Position numbers and translations under genes: made by a program. From Pseudomonadota bacterium (GTDB lineage Bacteria; Pseudomonadota; Alphaproteobacteria; Acetobacterales; Acetobacteraceae): DNA of 46,382 nt. Shown here piece after piece: positions 23,948 to 32,424 of this stretch (position 1 is its first letter; each line of letters opens with the position of its first letter). The stretch spans positions 1-46,382 of the forward strand of contig JAJXXT010000023.1 of assembly GCA_021780935.1 (NCBI GenBank). Direction: 5' to 3'. A model generated the notes under the pieces. That model was given only the letters and a program-made list of their open reading frames with translations. It ran no database searches and was not told where the DNA came from.

Positions 23948-24502
23948 ATGCAGGCCGAGCGGCTCGCCATCCCCGACGTCATCCTGACCACGCCGCCACG
24001 CCATGCGGATTCGCGCGGCTGGTTCAGTGAGGCGTGGAACGCCGAGCGCTTCGCGGCCGTCGGCATCCCCGGCCCGTTCGTGCAGGACAACCAGAGTTTC
24101 TCCGCCCGTCGCGGCACGATCCGCGGGCTGCACTGCCAGATCGGCGCGAACGCGCAGGGCAAGCTGGTGCGCGTGCTGGCCGGGCGCATCTGGGATGTGG
24201 CGATCGATATCCGCCATGGCTCGCCGAGCTACGGGCAACATGTCGCGGCGGAGCTTTCGGCCGAGAACGGCGCGCAGCTCTGGGTGCCCGCCGGTTTCCT
24301 GCACGGGTTCTGCACGCTCGAACCGGCGACGCAGGTGCTTTACAAGGTGACCGCGCCCTATGATCGCGCGGCCGAGCGCGGCGTGATCTGGAATGACCCG
24401 ACGCTCGCCGTGCCATGGCCCGTCGCCGCCGCCGAGGCGGTGCTGTCCGACAAGGATGCTGCCCTGGCGCCGCTCGGCACGCAGGCATGGTTCACGCCGT
24501 GA
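23948..24502 (+). CDS. rmlC: dTDP-4-dehydrorhamnose 3,5-epimerase
   Basis: A 184-aa cupin epimerase that inverts C3 and C5 of dTDP-4-keto-6-deoxyglucose. The catalytic histidine is H62 in 'IRGLHCQIG'; the double-stranded beta-helix continues with 'GKLVRVLAGRIWDVAIDIR' and 'LWVPAGFLHGFCTLEP', and 'VLYKVTAPYDRAAERGV' carries the catalytic tyrosine region. The common 'RGLHYQ' has cysteine instead of tyrosine (C63), a conservative change seen in some members. Two bases separate it from rmlA, and its stop overlaps rmlD. Confidence 0.95.
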   Translation: MQAERLAIPDVILTTPPRHADSRGWFSEAWNAERFAAVGIPGPFVQDNQSFSARRGTIRGLHCQIGANAQGKLVRVLAGRIWDVAIDIRHGSPSYGQHVAAELSAENGAQLWVPAGFLHGFCTLEPATQVLYKVTAPYDRAAERGVIWNDPTLAVPWPVAAAEAVLSDKDAALAPLGTQAWFTP

Positions 24503-25362
24503 GCCGGATTCTTGTCACCGGGGCCACGGGACAACTGGGGCACGCCATCGCCGCGGCCCGGCCGGCGGTCATTGCCGTCGGGCGCGAGACACTGGATTTC
24601 GATCGGCCGGAGACCATCGCCGCGGCACTCGACGCGCATGCGCCGGCGCTGGTGATCAACGCCGCCGCCTATACCGCGGTCGACCGGGCCGAGGCCGACG
24701 CCGAGGCCGCGCTGCGGGCCAATCGCGACGGCCCGGCGACGCTGGCCCGGCACTGTGCCGCGCGCGGCATCACGCTGATCCATGTCTCCACAGACTATGT
24801 CTTCGACGGTGACAAGGGCGCGCCCTATGTGGAGACAGACGCGCCCAAACCCATCGGCGTCTATGGCGCCTCCAAACACGCCGGGGAGATGGCGGTGCTC
24901 GGCGCCGGTGTTCGCGCCGTGGTGGTGCGCACGTCCTGGGTGTTCGCCGCCACGGGGCGGAATTTCCTGCGCACGCTGGTGGCGGCGGCGGCACGCAACC
25001 CCACGCTGCGCGTGGTCGCGGACCAGCATGGCTGCCCGACGGCGGCGCCCGACCTGGCGCAGGTTCTGCTCGGCATCGCCGACCGGCTTCTGGCAGGGTG
25101 GCGTGAGGGCTATGCCGGGGTCGTGCATGCCGCGGGCGGCGGTGCCACGACCTGGCACGGGCTTGCCATGGCGCTGTTCGAGGAGCGGGCGAAGCGCGGC
25201 CATGCCGCACCCGCGATCGAGCCGATCGCCACTGCCGACTGGCCGACGCCGGTGCGCCGCCCACCCGATTCGCGGCTCGACCAGGCGCTGCTGCTGGCCC
25301 GATTCGGCCTCGCGATGCCACCCTGGCGGGAGGGGCTGGCGAGGGTGGTGGCCGAGCTTTGA
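24499..25362 (+). CDS. rmlD: dTDP-4-dehydrorhamnose reductase
   Basis: A 287-aa SDR-type reductase that completes dTDP-L-rhamnose synthesis with NAD(P)H. The dinucleotide fold is 'RILVTGATGQLGHAI', followed by 'VINAAAYTAVDRAEAD', 'HVSTDYVFDGDKGAPY' and the catalytic Y-x-x-x-K in 'VYGASKHAGE'. 'VRTSWVFAATGRNFLRTL' and 'DQHGCPTAAPDLA' are typical RmlD segments. The start is GTG 24499, overlapping the rmlC stop as GTGA. An in-frame ATG 12 bases earlier would overlap rmlC more deeply. Confidence 0.95.
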   Translation: MSRILVTGATGQLGHAIAAARPAVIAVGRETLDFDRPETIAAALDAHAPALVINAAAYTAVDRAEADAEAALRANRDGPATLARHCAARGITLIHVSTDYVFDGDKGAPYVETDAPKPIGVYGASKHAGEMAVLGAGVRAVVVRTSWVFAATGRNFLRTLVAAAARNPTLRVVADQHGCPTAAPDLAQVLLGIADRLLAGWREGYAGVVHAAGGGATTWHGLAMALFEERAKRGHAAPAIEPIATADWPTPVRRPPDSRLDQALLLARFGLAMPPWREGLARVVAEL

Positions 25363-26330
25363 CCGACCAGACTCGCGTGCCGGGCAAGGCCAGGGTCCTG
25401 CTCGCGGCGCATGACGGGGCGCGTTATCTTCCGGAGTTTCTGATAAGTCTTGAGACACAGACCTATCCCTGGGAGCTATGGTGGCGCGATGACGGGTCGC
25501 GCGACGGGACGGTTGCGCTGCTCGAAGGCCGCGGGCGGCGGGTGGATGATCCAAGCTGCTCGGCCAACCACGATTTGAGCGCCCAGGACCCGGATACAAG
25601 CGGCCTGGGCAGCCGCGTGACGGGTGCGACGGCGTGTTTCCTGGCGCTGCTGCGGGCGGGGGCACCGACGCTGGCGGCAGAGGATTATGTCGCCTTCGCC
25701 GACCAGGACGATGTCTGGCTGCCGCAGAAGCTGGCGCGCGGAGCCGCGGCGTTGGCGGGCGTCGCCGCGGGGCGGCCCGCGATCTATGCCGCGCGCCAAA
25801 TCTATACCGACGATTCGCTGCGACGGATCGGCATTTCCGCGCGGGTCCCGGCACCTGGCTTCCCGGCGGCATTGACGCAGAACGTCGCGGTGGGCTGCAC
25901 GGTGATGCTCAATGCGGCGGGCGCGAGGCTGGTCGCCGGGAGCCACCCGCCAGCTCAGGTTTTCCACGACTGGTGGAGCTATCTCCTGGTGACGGCGGCC
26001 GGCGGCGCGTTTCTGTGGGACGACGAACCGGTGGTGCTGTACCGCCAGCATCCGGCCAATCTGGTTGGCGCGCCGCGGGGCTGGCGCCGGGCGCTGGCGG
26101 CTCTGCGCCGCGGACCTCGCGCCTCGATGCGGATGATGCGCACCCATCTCGCGGCGCTGGAGGCGGATGCGACGCTGATCACGCCCGAGGCAAGGGCGAC
26201 CGTCGCCGCCCTGTCACGGGCGCTGTCCGGCAGCCGCCTGACCCGAATCAAAGCGCTGGCGACGCAGGGTCTGCGCCGCCAGACGGGCCTCGAAGATTTG
26301 TTATTCCGCCTCTGGTTCCTGATCGGGTAA
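25359..26330 (+). CDS. family 2 glycosyltransferase (rhamnosyltransferase-like)
   Basis: A 323-aa inverting GT-A glycosyltransferase. It starts 'ARVLLAAHDGARYLPEFL', followed by 'WWRDDGSRDGT' (nucleotide-sugar contact) and 'YVAFADQDDVWLPQKL', a metal-binding D-x-D variant typical of rhamnosyltransferases. 'NVAVGCTVMLNAAGARL' and 'VVLYRQHPANLVG' complete the family pattern. Its place at the end of the rml operon supports dTDP-L-rhamnose as donor, but that is inference. The start is TTG 25359, which overlaps the rmlD stop as TTGA. Confidence 0.88.
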   Translation: MTDQTRVPGKARVLLAAHDGARYLPEFLISLETQTYPWELWWRDDGSRDGTVALLEGRGRRVDDPSCSANHDLSAQDPDTSGLGSRVTGATACFLALLRAGAPTLAAEDYVAFADQDDVWLPQKLARGAAALAGVAAGRPAIYAARQIYTDDSLRRIGISARVPAPGFPAALTQNVAVGCTVMLNAAGARLVAGSHPPAQVFHDWWSYLLVTAAGGAFLWDDEPVVLYRQHPANLVGAPRGWRRALAALRRGPRASMRMMRTHLAALEADATLITPEARATVAALSRALSGSRLTRIKALATQGLRRQTGLEDLLFRLWFLIG

Positions 26331-26350
26331 CGGCGATCAGGCCAAACCCG

Positions 26351-27268
26351 TCAGGCGGGGACGCGGCGCCGGCTGCGCGACCAGCCCAGACCCACAAGCC
26401 CGACCGCCAGCACCGCGATCGACGCCGGCTCCGGCACGGAGGGGGGGATGCCACTCTGGTTCTGCGTCGCGCCTGCCGAGGTAAGGATCACGTCGCCGGG
26501 GTTGCACTGCAGGCCAGCGGTGGTGACGAGGTAATACTGGTTCCCCGTGCTGCCGAGATTGACGGATTCTTCCGTGCACTGGCCCGCGACGTTGCCGCAG
26601 CCCTTGTTCTGGTAGGTGTCAACAACGGCCCAGCCACTTGGCAGCTTGCCGGAAATCGGCAGATACCCAGAGCTCGTGGGCTTCCCGTTCATCGTCGAGA
26701 GGAAGCTGCTCTCGGCCGAGGAGGACAGCGAATAGATCGTGAACCCCTCGCCGCCGCTGCTGTTCGTCTGGATCGAGCCGATGGTGAGGTTGGACAGCGA
26801 ATAGCCGTTCTTTGCCAGCGCTGAGGCATCCACCAGGATCGCCTCGTTGCTCTGAATCTCACTGTCGGGGTTGTTCAGGGGGTTGTAGGACGCACCGACG
26901 CCGGACTCGGACCCGGTGCCGGGCTTGACGGTCAGCTCCGTGTTGGTCGGACCGTTATTGTAGTAGGACGTGCCCCCCCACCATGACGACGATGTGGTCG
27001 TCGAGAACGCGGACAGCAGGAGCGGCTGATTGCCGGTGTCCGACGTGAAATTCGCCGAACCGAAATTCGTCACGTCAGGCGTGTTGCTGGTCGAGCTGCA
27101 CGAACCGTTGAGGTTGCAGTTGGTCGATGCCACGCCGTTGAAAGCGCTGGTCCCGGGCGTGTCATTGCCGAGCGTCCAGGTCAGTGTCGTCGCCATCGCC
27201 GGCGCCGCCGAGAGCGCGCCGAGCAATGCCCCGGCAGCAAGAATCTTCGTGGTCCGCAACGCCTTCAT
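26351..27268 (-). CDS. PEP-CTERM sorting domain protein
   Basis: A 305-aa exported protein. A signal peptide 'KALRTTKILAAGALLGALSA' ends near A-M-A-T. The mature part is rich in Ser, Thr, Asn and Gly with five Cys ('TNCNLNGSC', 'GCGNVAGQC', 'LQCNPGD'). The C terminus has the sorting signal: 'SVPEPASIAVLAVGLVGLGW' then 'SRSRRR', i.e. PEP motif, transmembrane helix and basic tail, which exosortase cleaves. Composition is unlike the Ala/Arg-rich neighbours, as usual for surface proteins. The ATG 27268 has a strong GAAGGAAGA six bases upstream; an earlier start would give no signal peptide. It converges on the rhamnose operon. The function of the mature part is unknown. Confidence 0.9.
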   Translation of the reverse strand: MKALRTTKILAAGALLGALSAAPAMATTLTWTLGNDTPGTSAFNGVASTNCNLNGSCSSTSNTPDVTNFGSANFTSDTGNQPLLLSAFSTTTSSSWWGGTSYYNNGPTNTELTVKPGTGSESGVGASYNPLNNPDSEIQSNEAILVDASALAKNGYSLSNLTIGSIQTNSSGGEGFTIYSLSSSAESSFLSTMNGKPTSSGYLPISGKLPSGWAVVDTYQNKGCGNVAGQCTEESVNLGSTGNQYYLVTTAGLQCNPGDVILTSAGATQNQSGIPPSVPEPASIAVLAVGLVGLGWSRSRRRVPA

Positions 27269-27274
27269 GCCGTA

Positions 27275-27283
27275 TCTTCCTTC
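27275..27283 (-). promoter_or_regulatory. ribosome-binding site of the PEP-CTERM gene
   Basis: GAAGGAAGA on the minus strand, six bases before ATG 27268. It fixes the start that gives a proper signal peptide. Confidence 0.8.
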
Positions 27284-27316
27284 GTCACCCTGCGCCAGGC
27301 TGCAACACACCCTCGC

Positions 27317-27345
27317 TTGAACAAGTGATTACTGAGCCTTAAGTG
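27317..27345 (+). promoter_or_regulatory. possible promoter of the D-2-hydroxyacid dehydrogenase gene
   Basis: TTGAAC (27317-27322) and TAAGTG (27340-27345) are 17 bases apart and face the opposite way from the PEP-CTERM promoter, overlapping it. The -10 is weak. An 8-bp inverted repeat, CAACACAC (27303-27310) and GTGTGTTG (27343-27350), spans both and could be a regulator site. Confidence 0.3.
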
Positions 27346-27354
27346 TGTTGTCAA
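27326..27354 (-). promoter_or_regulatory. sigma-70-like promoter of the PEP-CTERM gene
   Basis: A perfect -35 TTGACA (27354-27349) and a -10-like TAATCA (27331-27326) are separated by 17 bases. Transcription would start near 27319, giving a leader of about 50 bases. The -10 is only a partial match. Confidence 0.55.
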
Positions 27355-27363
27355 ATTGATTTT

Positions 27364-27368
27364 GAGGG
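27364..27368 (+). promoter_or_regulatory. ribosome-binding site deciding the TTG start of the dehydrogenase
   Basis: GAGGG seven bases before TTG 27376. The earlier in-frame GTG at 27343 lacks any such site, so the TTG is preferred. Confidence 0.6.
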
Positions 27369-27375
27369 TTCATTT

Positions 27376-28347
27376 TTGAGACACATCCTTGTCATCAATG
27401 CCGCCACCGATCCTTTCACGCTCACCGAAAGCCAGTGGCGCGGAGCATGGGATCGCGCCGGCAAACCGCCCTGCAGCGTCGCCTTTGCCACGGCCGCCTC
27501 GCCGCCGGGCCCGGATCTCGCCACGGCGCTCACCGCCGCCGACACGATCATCACCGGCCCCGCGATCATGGCGTCTCTCCTCGGCGAGGCGATGCCGCGC
27601 CTGGAGACGGTTTTCCTTACCGCCGCCGGCGTCGACCGGCTGGCCGGCCTTCCCTGGCCAAAGGGTGTACGACTGTTGAACAATCGTGGCGTGCACGGCG
27701 CAAAGCTGCGGGAATACGTGCTCTGGGCGCTGCTCGCGCTGCATCTGCGCACGCCGGCGCTGGGGGCTAACCAGGTGGCGCGGCGCTGGCAGCCGGTCTT
27801 CACCCCGTCGATCGCCACGCGCCGCCTCACCGTGGTCGGCACCGGCGACCTCGGTGGCGCCGCCGCCCGTGCCGGCCAGGCCCTTGGCATGGCGGTCACG
27901 GGGATCAGCCGCCAGGCTCGGCCGCACCCGGCATGCGGGCGGGTCCTGCCCACCACGGCGCTCGATACGGTGCTGGCCGAGACCGATGCGCTGGTGCTGG
28001 CATGCCCGCTGACGCCGGCCACGCGCGGGCTGCTCGACGCGCGCCGGCTCGCGCGGCTGCCATCGGGCGCCCATGTCATCAATGTCGGGCGCGGCGCCCT
28101 GCTCGACGAGGCGGCGCTGGTGGCGGCCCTCGCGGCCGGAAGGCTTGGCGGCGCGGTGCTCGACGTGACGGACCCGGAACCGCCACTGCCCGAGGGCCGG
28201 TTGTGGCAGGCCCCGAACCTGATCCTCACGCCGCATGTCGCCGCCGACGACCCGGCGATCTACAACGACGCCAGCCTGGACCTGTTCTTCGCCACCATCG
28301 ACCAGGACAATCCGCCGAACCGCGTGGACCTCGGTCTGGGCTATTAG
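27376..28347 (+). CDS. D-2-hydroxyacid dehydrogenase family protein
   Basis: A 323-aa NAD(P)-dependent dehydrogenase of the D-isomer 2-hydroxyacid family. The coenzyme loop is 'VVGTGDLGGAAARAG' (from residue 154). The catalytic triad is complete: R239 in 'INVGRGALLDE', E268 in 'TDPEPPLPEG' and H287 in 'LTPHVAAD'. The family reduces 2-oxo acids such as glyoxylate, hydroxypyruvate or phenylpyruvate; the specific substrate cannot be told. The TTG start gives 'RHILVINAA', the proper first strand of the catalytic domain. It is divergent from the PEP-CTERM gene and overlaps the SDR gene by 4 bases end to end. Confidence 0.88.
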   Translation: MRHILVINAATDPFTLTESQWRGAWDRAGKPPCSVAFATAASPPGPDLATALTAADTIITGPAIMASLLGEAMPRLETVFLTAAGVDRLAGLPWPKGVRLLNNRGVHGAKLREYVLWALLALHLRTPALGANQVARRWQPVFTPSIATRRLTVVGTGDLGGAAARAGQALGMAVTGISRQARPHPACGRVLPTTALDTVLAETDALVLACPLTPATRGLLDARRLARLPSGAHVINVGRGALLDEAALVAALAAGRLGGAVLDVTDPEPPLPEGRLWQAPNLILTPHVAADDPAIYNDASLDLFFATIDQDNPPNRVDLGLGY

Positions 28348-29105
28348 CCGCCGCCGTTGATGGTGAGGATGGTTCCCGAGGTGTAGCCGCTGCGCGGCGA
28401 GGCGAGGAAGGCGACGGCGGCGCCGATCTCTTCCGGTGTCGCGGCGCGGCCGAACGGCATCTTGGACAGCAGCTCCCGCCAGCGCTCGGCATCGCCCAGC
28501 GTCTCCTGCGCGCGGCGGCGCTGCAGCATCTCCATCCGCGCGGTCGTCACCGGGCCGGGATTGATGCCGACGACGCGGATATTGTCCGCATGGCTGGCGC
28601 GGCCGAGCGCGCGGCTGAACGCCATCAGCGAGGCATTGCCGGTGGCACCGGCGATGTAGTTGGGGTCGAAGCTCTCGCCCGCCGCCCCGATCACGTTCAC
28701 CACCACGCCGCCGCCGGCCGCCCGCAGCACGGGATAGACCAGCCGCGTCAGCGAAATGAAGCCGAACACTTTGAGGTCCCAGGCGGCGCGCCAGGTGGCG
28801 TTGTCCACCGCCAGAAGGTTGCCGGGCGGAATGGCGCCGGCGTTGTTGACCAGAATATCGACCTTGCCCGCCGCGGCCGCGAGCCGCTCCACCTCATCCT
28901 GGCGGGAGAGATCGGCGACCACCGTCACCACCGCCACCTGTCGGCGCGCCCGCACACGCTGCGACGCCGCCTCCAGCGCCGCCGGGTCGCGCGCCGCGAG
29001 CACCAGGTCCACGCCCTCCTCCGCCAGCGTCTCGGCCGCGGCGAGCCCGATGCCCTTGGAGCCGCCGGTGATCAGCGCGCGCTTGCCCGCCAGTTGCAGA
29101 TCCAT
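28344..29105 (-). CDS. atypical short-chain dehydrogenase/reductase
   Basis: A 253-aa SDR-fold protein. The NAD(P) loop 'TGGSKGIG' (13-20), 'ADLS' and 'NNAG' (87-90) are normal, as is the C-terminal 'GYTSGTILTINGGG'. The active site is not: Y150 is followed four residues on by A154 ('NYIAGATGN'), so the usual Y-x-x-x-K lysine is missing, and asparagine N157 falls at the lysine position when 'NASLMAFSRALG' is aligned to typical SDRs. The catalytic Ser position is also altered ('VIGAAGES'). It may use a different mechanism or only bind ligand. The ATG 29105 begins right at the first strand. The gene converges on the 2-hydroxyacid dehydrogenase. Confidence 0.85.
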   Translation of the reverse strand: MDLQLAGKRALITGGSKGIGLAAAETLAEEGVDLVLAARDPAALEAASQRVRARRQVAVVTVVADLSRQDEVERLAAAAGKVDILVNNAGAIPPGNLLAVDNATWRAAWDLKVFGFISLTRLVYPVLRAAGGGVVVNVIGAAGESFDPNYIAGATGNASLMAFSRALGRASHADNIRVVGINPGPVTTARMEMLQRRRAQETLGDAERWRELLSKMPFGRAATPEEIGAAVAFLASPRSGYTSGTILTINGGG

Positions 29106-29136
29106 ACCCGTATCCTCCCCCTGATGGCCGCACCCC

Positions 29137-29874
29137 TTATGCGGCGCGGCGTAACCCCATCCAGGCCCGGCATGCGCTCCCGAAGGCGTGGAACAACGCG
29201 ACACTGTCAGGGTTTTCCACCGCCCGGTGTTCGGGGTGCCACTGCACGCCGAACGCCCAGCCGCTGGCCGAGGCGACACGCACGCCCTCGATCGTGCCAT
29301 CCGGCGCCACCGCCTCGACCACCAGGCCCGGCGCCAGCCGGTCGATCGCCTGTTCGTGCACCGAGTTCACCTGCGTCGTACCGCGCCCGAGCAGCCAGGC
29401 GAGCTGGCCCGAAAGCGTGACCACATGGCGCGGCGCGTAGCGCTCGTCCGGCACGCTGCTCCGGCCGCGATGGTCGTCGCGCCCCGGCAGCTCCTGCACC
29501 TTCTGCGTCAGCGTGCCGCCGAGGGCGACGTTGACCTCCTGGACGCCGCGGCAGATGGCGAGCAGCGGCAGACCGCGGTCCAGCGCCGCGCGGATCAGCG
29601 GCAGCGTGGTCGCGTCGCGCGCGGCGTCATGCTTGTCGGGCGTGAGATCATCGGCCTCGCCATAGCGCGAAGGCTCGACGTTGGACGGGCTGCCGGAGAG
29701 CAGGATGCCGTCCAGCCGGTCGAGTGCGGCGAGCATCGCCTCGCCCACCGGCGGCAGCAGCACCGGCGTGCAGCCGGCGGCCAGCACCGCCTCGGCATAG
29801 CGCGCGGGCGTGGCGTGGCTCGGCGTGCCGTTGATGTCGCGCGCGCAGACCGAAATGCCAACCAGTGGGGACAT
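29137..29874 (-). CDS. gamma-glutamyl-gamma-aminobutyrate hydrolase-like (PuuD, peptidase C26)
   Basis: A 245-aa class I glutamine amidotransferase-like hydrolase. The nucleophile is C108 in 'LLAICRGVQEVNVALGG', and the His/Glu pair is H213/E215 in 'GVQWHPEH', so the triad is complete. 'GILLSGSPSNVEPSRYG' and 'VNSVHEQAIDRLAPGL' also match PuuD-like proteins, which cleave gamma-glutamyl bonds, e.g. in putrescine breakdown. No other putrescine genes are nearby, so the substrate is open. It lies 31 bases upstream of the SDR gene on the same strand and downstream of the efflux transporter. Confidence 0.88.
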   Translation of the reverse strand: MSPLVGISVCARDINGTPSHATPARYAEAVLAAGCTPVLLPPVGEAMLAALDRLDGILLSGSPSNVEPSRYGEADDLTPDKHDAARDATTLPLIRAALDRGLPLLAICRGVQEVNVALGGTLTQKVQELPGRDDHRGRSSVPDERYAPRHVVTLSGQLAWLLGRGTTQVNSVHEQAIDRLAPGLVVEAVAPDGTIEGVRVASASGWAFGVQWHPEHRAVENPDSVALFHAFGSACRAWMGLRRAA

Positions 29875-29919
29875 CAGAAAACCTCGGAACGACGGTGACG
29901 ACGAAAAACGGGCCTAGCA

Positions 29920-31092
29920 TCACGCACGCGGCCTGGCCAGATCACAGAGCACCGCGGCGGCACCGCCGATGACCATCAGCATCGCCATCGGCCGCGCGGT
30001 GCCGTCCGCCAGCAGCCCGACCGCGAGCCCGCTGATGGCGCCGAAGATGAACTGCATCGTGCCCATCAGGGCGGAGGCACTGCCGGCATGCGGCGCGTGG
30101 CGGGCCAGCGCGCCCACCGTGGCATTCGGCATGATGAAGCCCTGCGTGCCCATGATGCAGAACAGCGGAATGGCCAGGGCATACCAGGCGCCGGGGCGGA
30201 GCATCGCGACCACCAGCAACGCCAGCGCGAGGCCGAGAAAGGCGCGGGTCGCCACCCGCACCACGCGACGCGCGCCGAAGCGCACCAGCAGCCCGGGGTT
30301 GACCTGCGAGCCGCCGATATAGGCCGCGGCACAGGTGCCGAACAGCATGCCGTAAAGCGGCGGCGGCAGATGATAGATGTCGATGAACACCGGCGGCGAC
30401 CCGCCGAGATAGGCGAACATGGCGAACAGCGTCCCGCTGCCCATCAGCGCGTGGCTGATAAAGCCGCGCTCCCCCAGGATGGCACCGAAGCGCGCGATCT
30501 GCGCCCCCGGCGAGAGCCGCGTCCGCGCCCCCTCGGGCAGCGTCTCCGGCAGGAACAGCGCCACCGCCAGCGTGCCGATCACGCCATAAGCGGTGCAGAT
30601 CCAGAAGATCAGGTGCCAGTTGCCCAGGCTCAACACCAATCCGCCCATGGTCGGCGCGATGATCGGCGCCACCCCCATGATCAGCATCAGCCGGCTCATC
30701 ATCCGCGCCGCCGCCAACCCCTCCGAAAGGTCGCGGACGATGGCGCGGCTCAGCACCATGCCGGCCGAGCCGCCGATCCCGGCGATGAAGCGGAAGGCCG
30801 CGAACATGCCGAGGCTGGGCGAGAGCACGCAGCCGGCGGAGGCCAGCGTGTAGATCAGCGTGCCCGCGAGCAGCGGCCGGCGGCGGCCGAAACGGTCGGC
30901 CAGCACGCCCTGGCTGATCTGGCCCACGGCGAGCCCCGCGAACCAGGTGGCAAGCGTGAGCTGCGCCGAGCCCGGCGCGCCGCCATAGGTCGCCTCGATC
31001 GCCGGGAAGGCGGGCAGGTACATGTCGGTCGAGATCGGCCCGACGGCGGCAAGAAAGCCGAGCAGCAGGGGCAGCCAGGAGGGCATGCGCAT
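29920..31092 (-). CDS. Bcr/CflA-type multidrug efflux MFS transporter
   Basis: A 390-aa inner-membrane transporter with twelve hydrophobic helices. The beginning 'LPLLLGFLAAVGPISTDMYLPAFPAI' is the hallmark of the Bcr/CflA drug:H+ antiporter family, and 'GQISQGVLADRFGRRRPLL' is the MFS loop 2-3 motif. 'RAIVRDLSEG' (motif C region) and 'GVAPIIAPTMGG' also fit. It probably exports a drug or metabolite with proton exchange. The start ATG 31092 has GAAGGGG upstream; the longer frame adds a low-complexity stretch. It is divergent from apaG. Confidence 0.9.
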   Translation of the reverse strand: MRMPSWLPLLLGFLAAVGPISTDMYLPAFPAIEATYGGAPGSAQLTLATWFAGLAVGQISQGVLADRFGRRRPLLAGTLIYTLASAGCVLSPSLGMFAAFRFIAGIGGSAGMVLSRAIVRDLSEGLAAARMMSRLMLIMGVAPIIAPTMGGLVLSLGNWHLIFWICTAYGVIGTLAVALFLPETLPEGARTRLSPGAQIARFGAILGERGFISHALMGSGTLFAMFAYLGGSPPVFIDIYHLPPPLYGMLFGTCAAAYIGGSQVNPGLLVRFGARRVVRVATRAFLGLALALLVVAMLRPGAWYALAIPLFCIMGTQGFIMPNATVGALARHAPHAGSASALMGTMQFIFGAISGLAVGLLADGTARPMAMLMVIGGAAAVLCDLARPRA

Positions 31093-31262
31093 CCGCCCCT
31101 TCTCGCCGATTTTGCTGCCCTTGCGAACATCTGCCGCGCCTCCCCAGCCCTGCGGCGCGCTTCTGCCCCCGATGCCGTTCCCTCGATCCGGGGCCGAACG
31201 CGGCTCTGGCATCCGGGGGCGACCGCGCGCTATGACGTTGCAACGGCCGACGGAACACGGTG

Positions 31263-31667
31263 ATGACCGGCGATTATTCCGCGACGACGCGCGGGGTCCG
31301 CGTGAGCGTCCGCTCCTTCTACCTAGCCGACCAGTCCAACCCGGACGAGCGCAAATTCGTCTGGGCCTACCGGATTCGCATCGAGAACACCGGACACGAG
31401 ACGGTGCAGCTGCTGCGCCGCACCTGGGAGATCACCGACGCGACCGGCCACACCCTGCGGGTGGAGGGGCCGGGCGTGGTCGGTGAGCAGCCGGTGCTCG
31501 ACCCCGGCGAGAGCTTTGAATACACCTCCGGCACGCCGCTAGAGACCGCCTCCGGCTTCATGGTCGGGCGTTACCACATGGTGGTGAGCGCCAGCGGCGA
31601 AGCGTTCGACGCCGCGATCCCGGCCTTCAGCCTCGACAGCCCGCACCAGGACAGCCGGCTGCACTGA
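31263..31667 (+). CDS. apaG: ApaG family protein
   Basis: A 134-aa protein of the ApaG/DUF525 family with an immunoglobulin-like beta fold. Signatures are '[19 protein letters not shown]', '[20 protein letters not shown]', '[11 protein letters not shown]' and '[19 protein letters not shown]' followed by '[17 protein letters not shown]'. In E. coli apaG lies beside ksgA and apaH; its role is not settled. Here it stands alone before folE. The ATG at 31263 directly follows a GTG at 31260, either of which could start the protein. Confidence 0.94.
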   Translation: MTGDYSATTRGVRVSVRSFYLADQSNPDERKFVWAYRIRIENTGHETVQLLRRTWEITDATGHTLRVEGPGVVGEQPVLDPGESFEYTSGTPLETASGFMVGRYHMVVSASGEAFDAAIPAFSLDSPHQDSRLH

Positions 31668-31749
31668 CCCGCGCGCCGAACGGGCGGCGGGTTGGCAGCA
31701 AGGCCGGCCGCCCCATATGGTCGGCGGTGAGAGAACAGGAAACGCGACG

Positions 31750-32370
31750 GTGAATATCCCGGCACAGAAATCCGTGCTTGCCTCGGCTACCCGCCCCTCG
31801 CGCGAAGAAGCGGAGGACGCCGTGCGCACGCTGCTGCGCTGGGCCGGCGACAATCCCTCGCGCGAGGGCCTGGCGGAAACGCCCGCGCGGGTCGCGCGCG
31901 CCTACGAGGAGTTCTTCCGCGGCTATGGCGAGGACCCGTTCAGCCTGCTCGAAACCACATTCGAGGAGACCGACGGCTACGACGAGATCGTGCTGCTGCG
32001 CGACATCCGCGTGGAAAGCACCTGCGAACACCACATGGCGCCGATCATCGGGCATGCTCACGTGGCCTATCTGCCGCACCGGCGCGTCGTCGGCATCTCC
32101 AAGCTCGCCCGCGTCGTCGATGCCTATGCGAAGCGGCTGCAGATCCAGGAGAAGATGACAGCGCAGATCGCCAACACCATCGCCGAGGTGCTGCAGCCGC
32201 GCGGCGTCGCCGTCATCGTGGAGGCGCAGCACCAGTGCATGACCACGCGCGGCGTGCACAAGCCCGGCACGATGCTGGTCACCTCGCGCATGCTCGGCGC
32301 CTTCCGCGACAATCCGGAGACGCGGCGCGAACTGATGGCGATGCTGCGCACGGCGCCCGCCGCCGGATGA
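31750..32370 (+). CDS. folE: GTP cyclohydrolase I
   Basis: A 206-aa enzyme that converts GTP to 7,8-dihydroneopterin triphosphate, the first step of folate and queuosine-type pterin synthesis. The zinc ligands are C92 and H95 in '[16 protein letters not shown]' and C163 in '[14 protein letters not shown]'. '[17 protein letters not shown]' and '[22 protein letters not shown]' are further signatures. GTG 31750 is chosen because AGGA lies nine bases upstream; an in-frame ATG at 31717 has no ribosome-binding site. It converges on the broken methyltransferase gene. Confidence 0.95.
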   Translation: MNIPAQKSVLASATRPSREEAEDAVRTLLRWAGDNPSREGLAETPARVARAYEEFFRGYGEDPFSLLETTFEETDGYDEIVLLRDIRVESTCEHHMAPIIGHAHVAYLPHRRVVGISKLARVVDAYAKRLQIQEKMTAQIANTIAEVLQPRGVAVIVEAQHQCMTTRGVHKPGTMLVTSRMLGAFRDNPETRRELMAMLRTAPAAG

Positions 32371-32424
32371 CGGCAGCGGGCGTCAGCTGAGGGACGCGCC
32401 GAGGGAAGCCGGGCGCGGGCCGTG

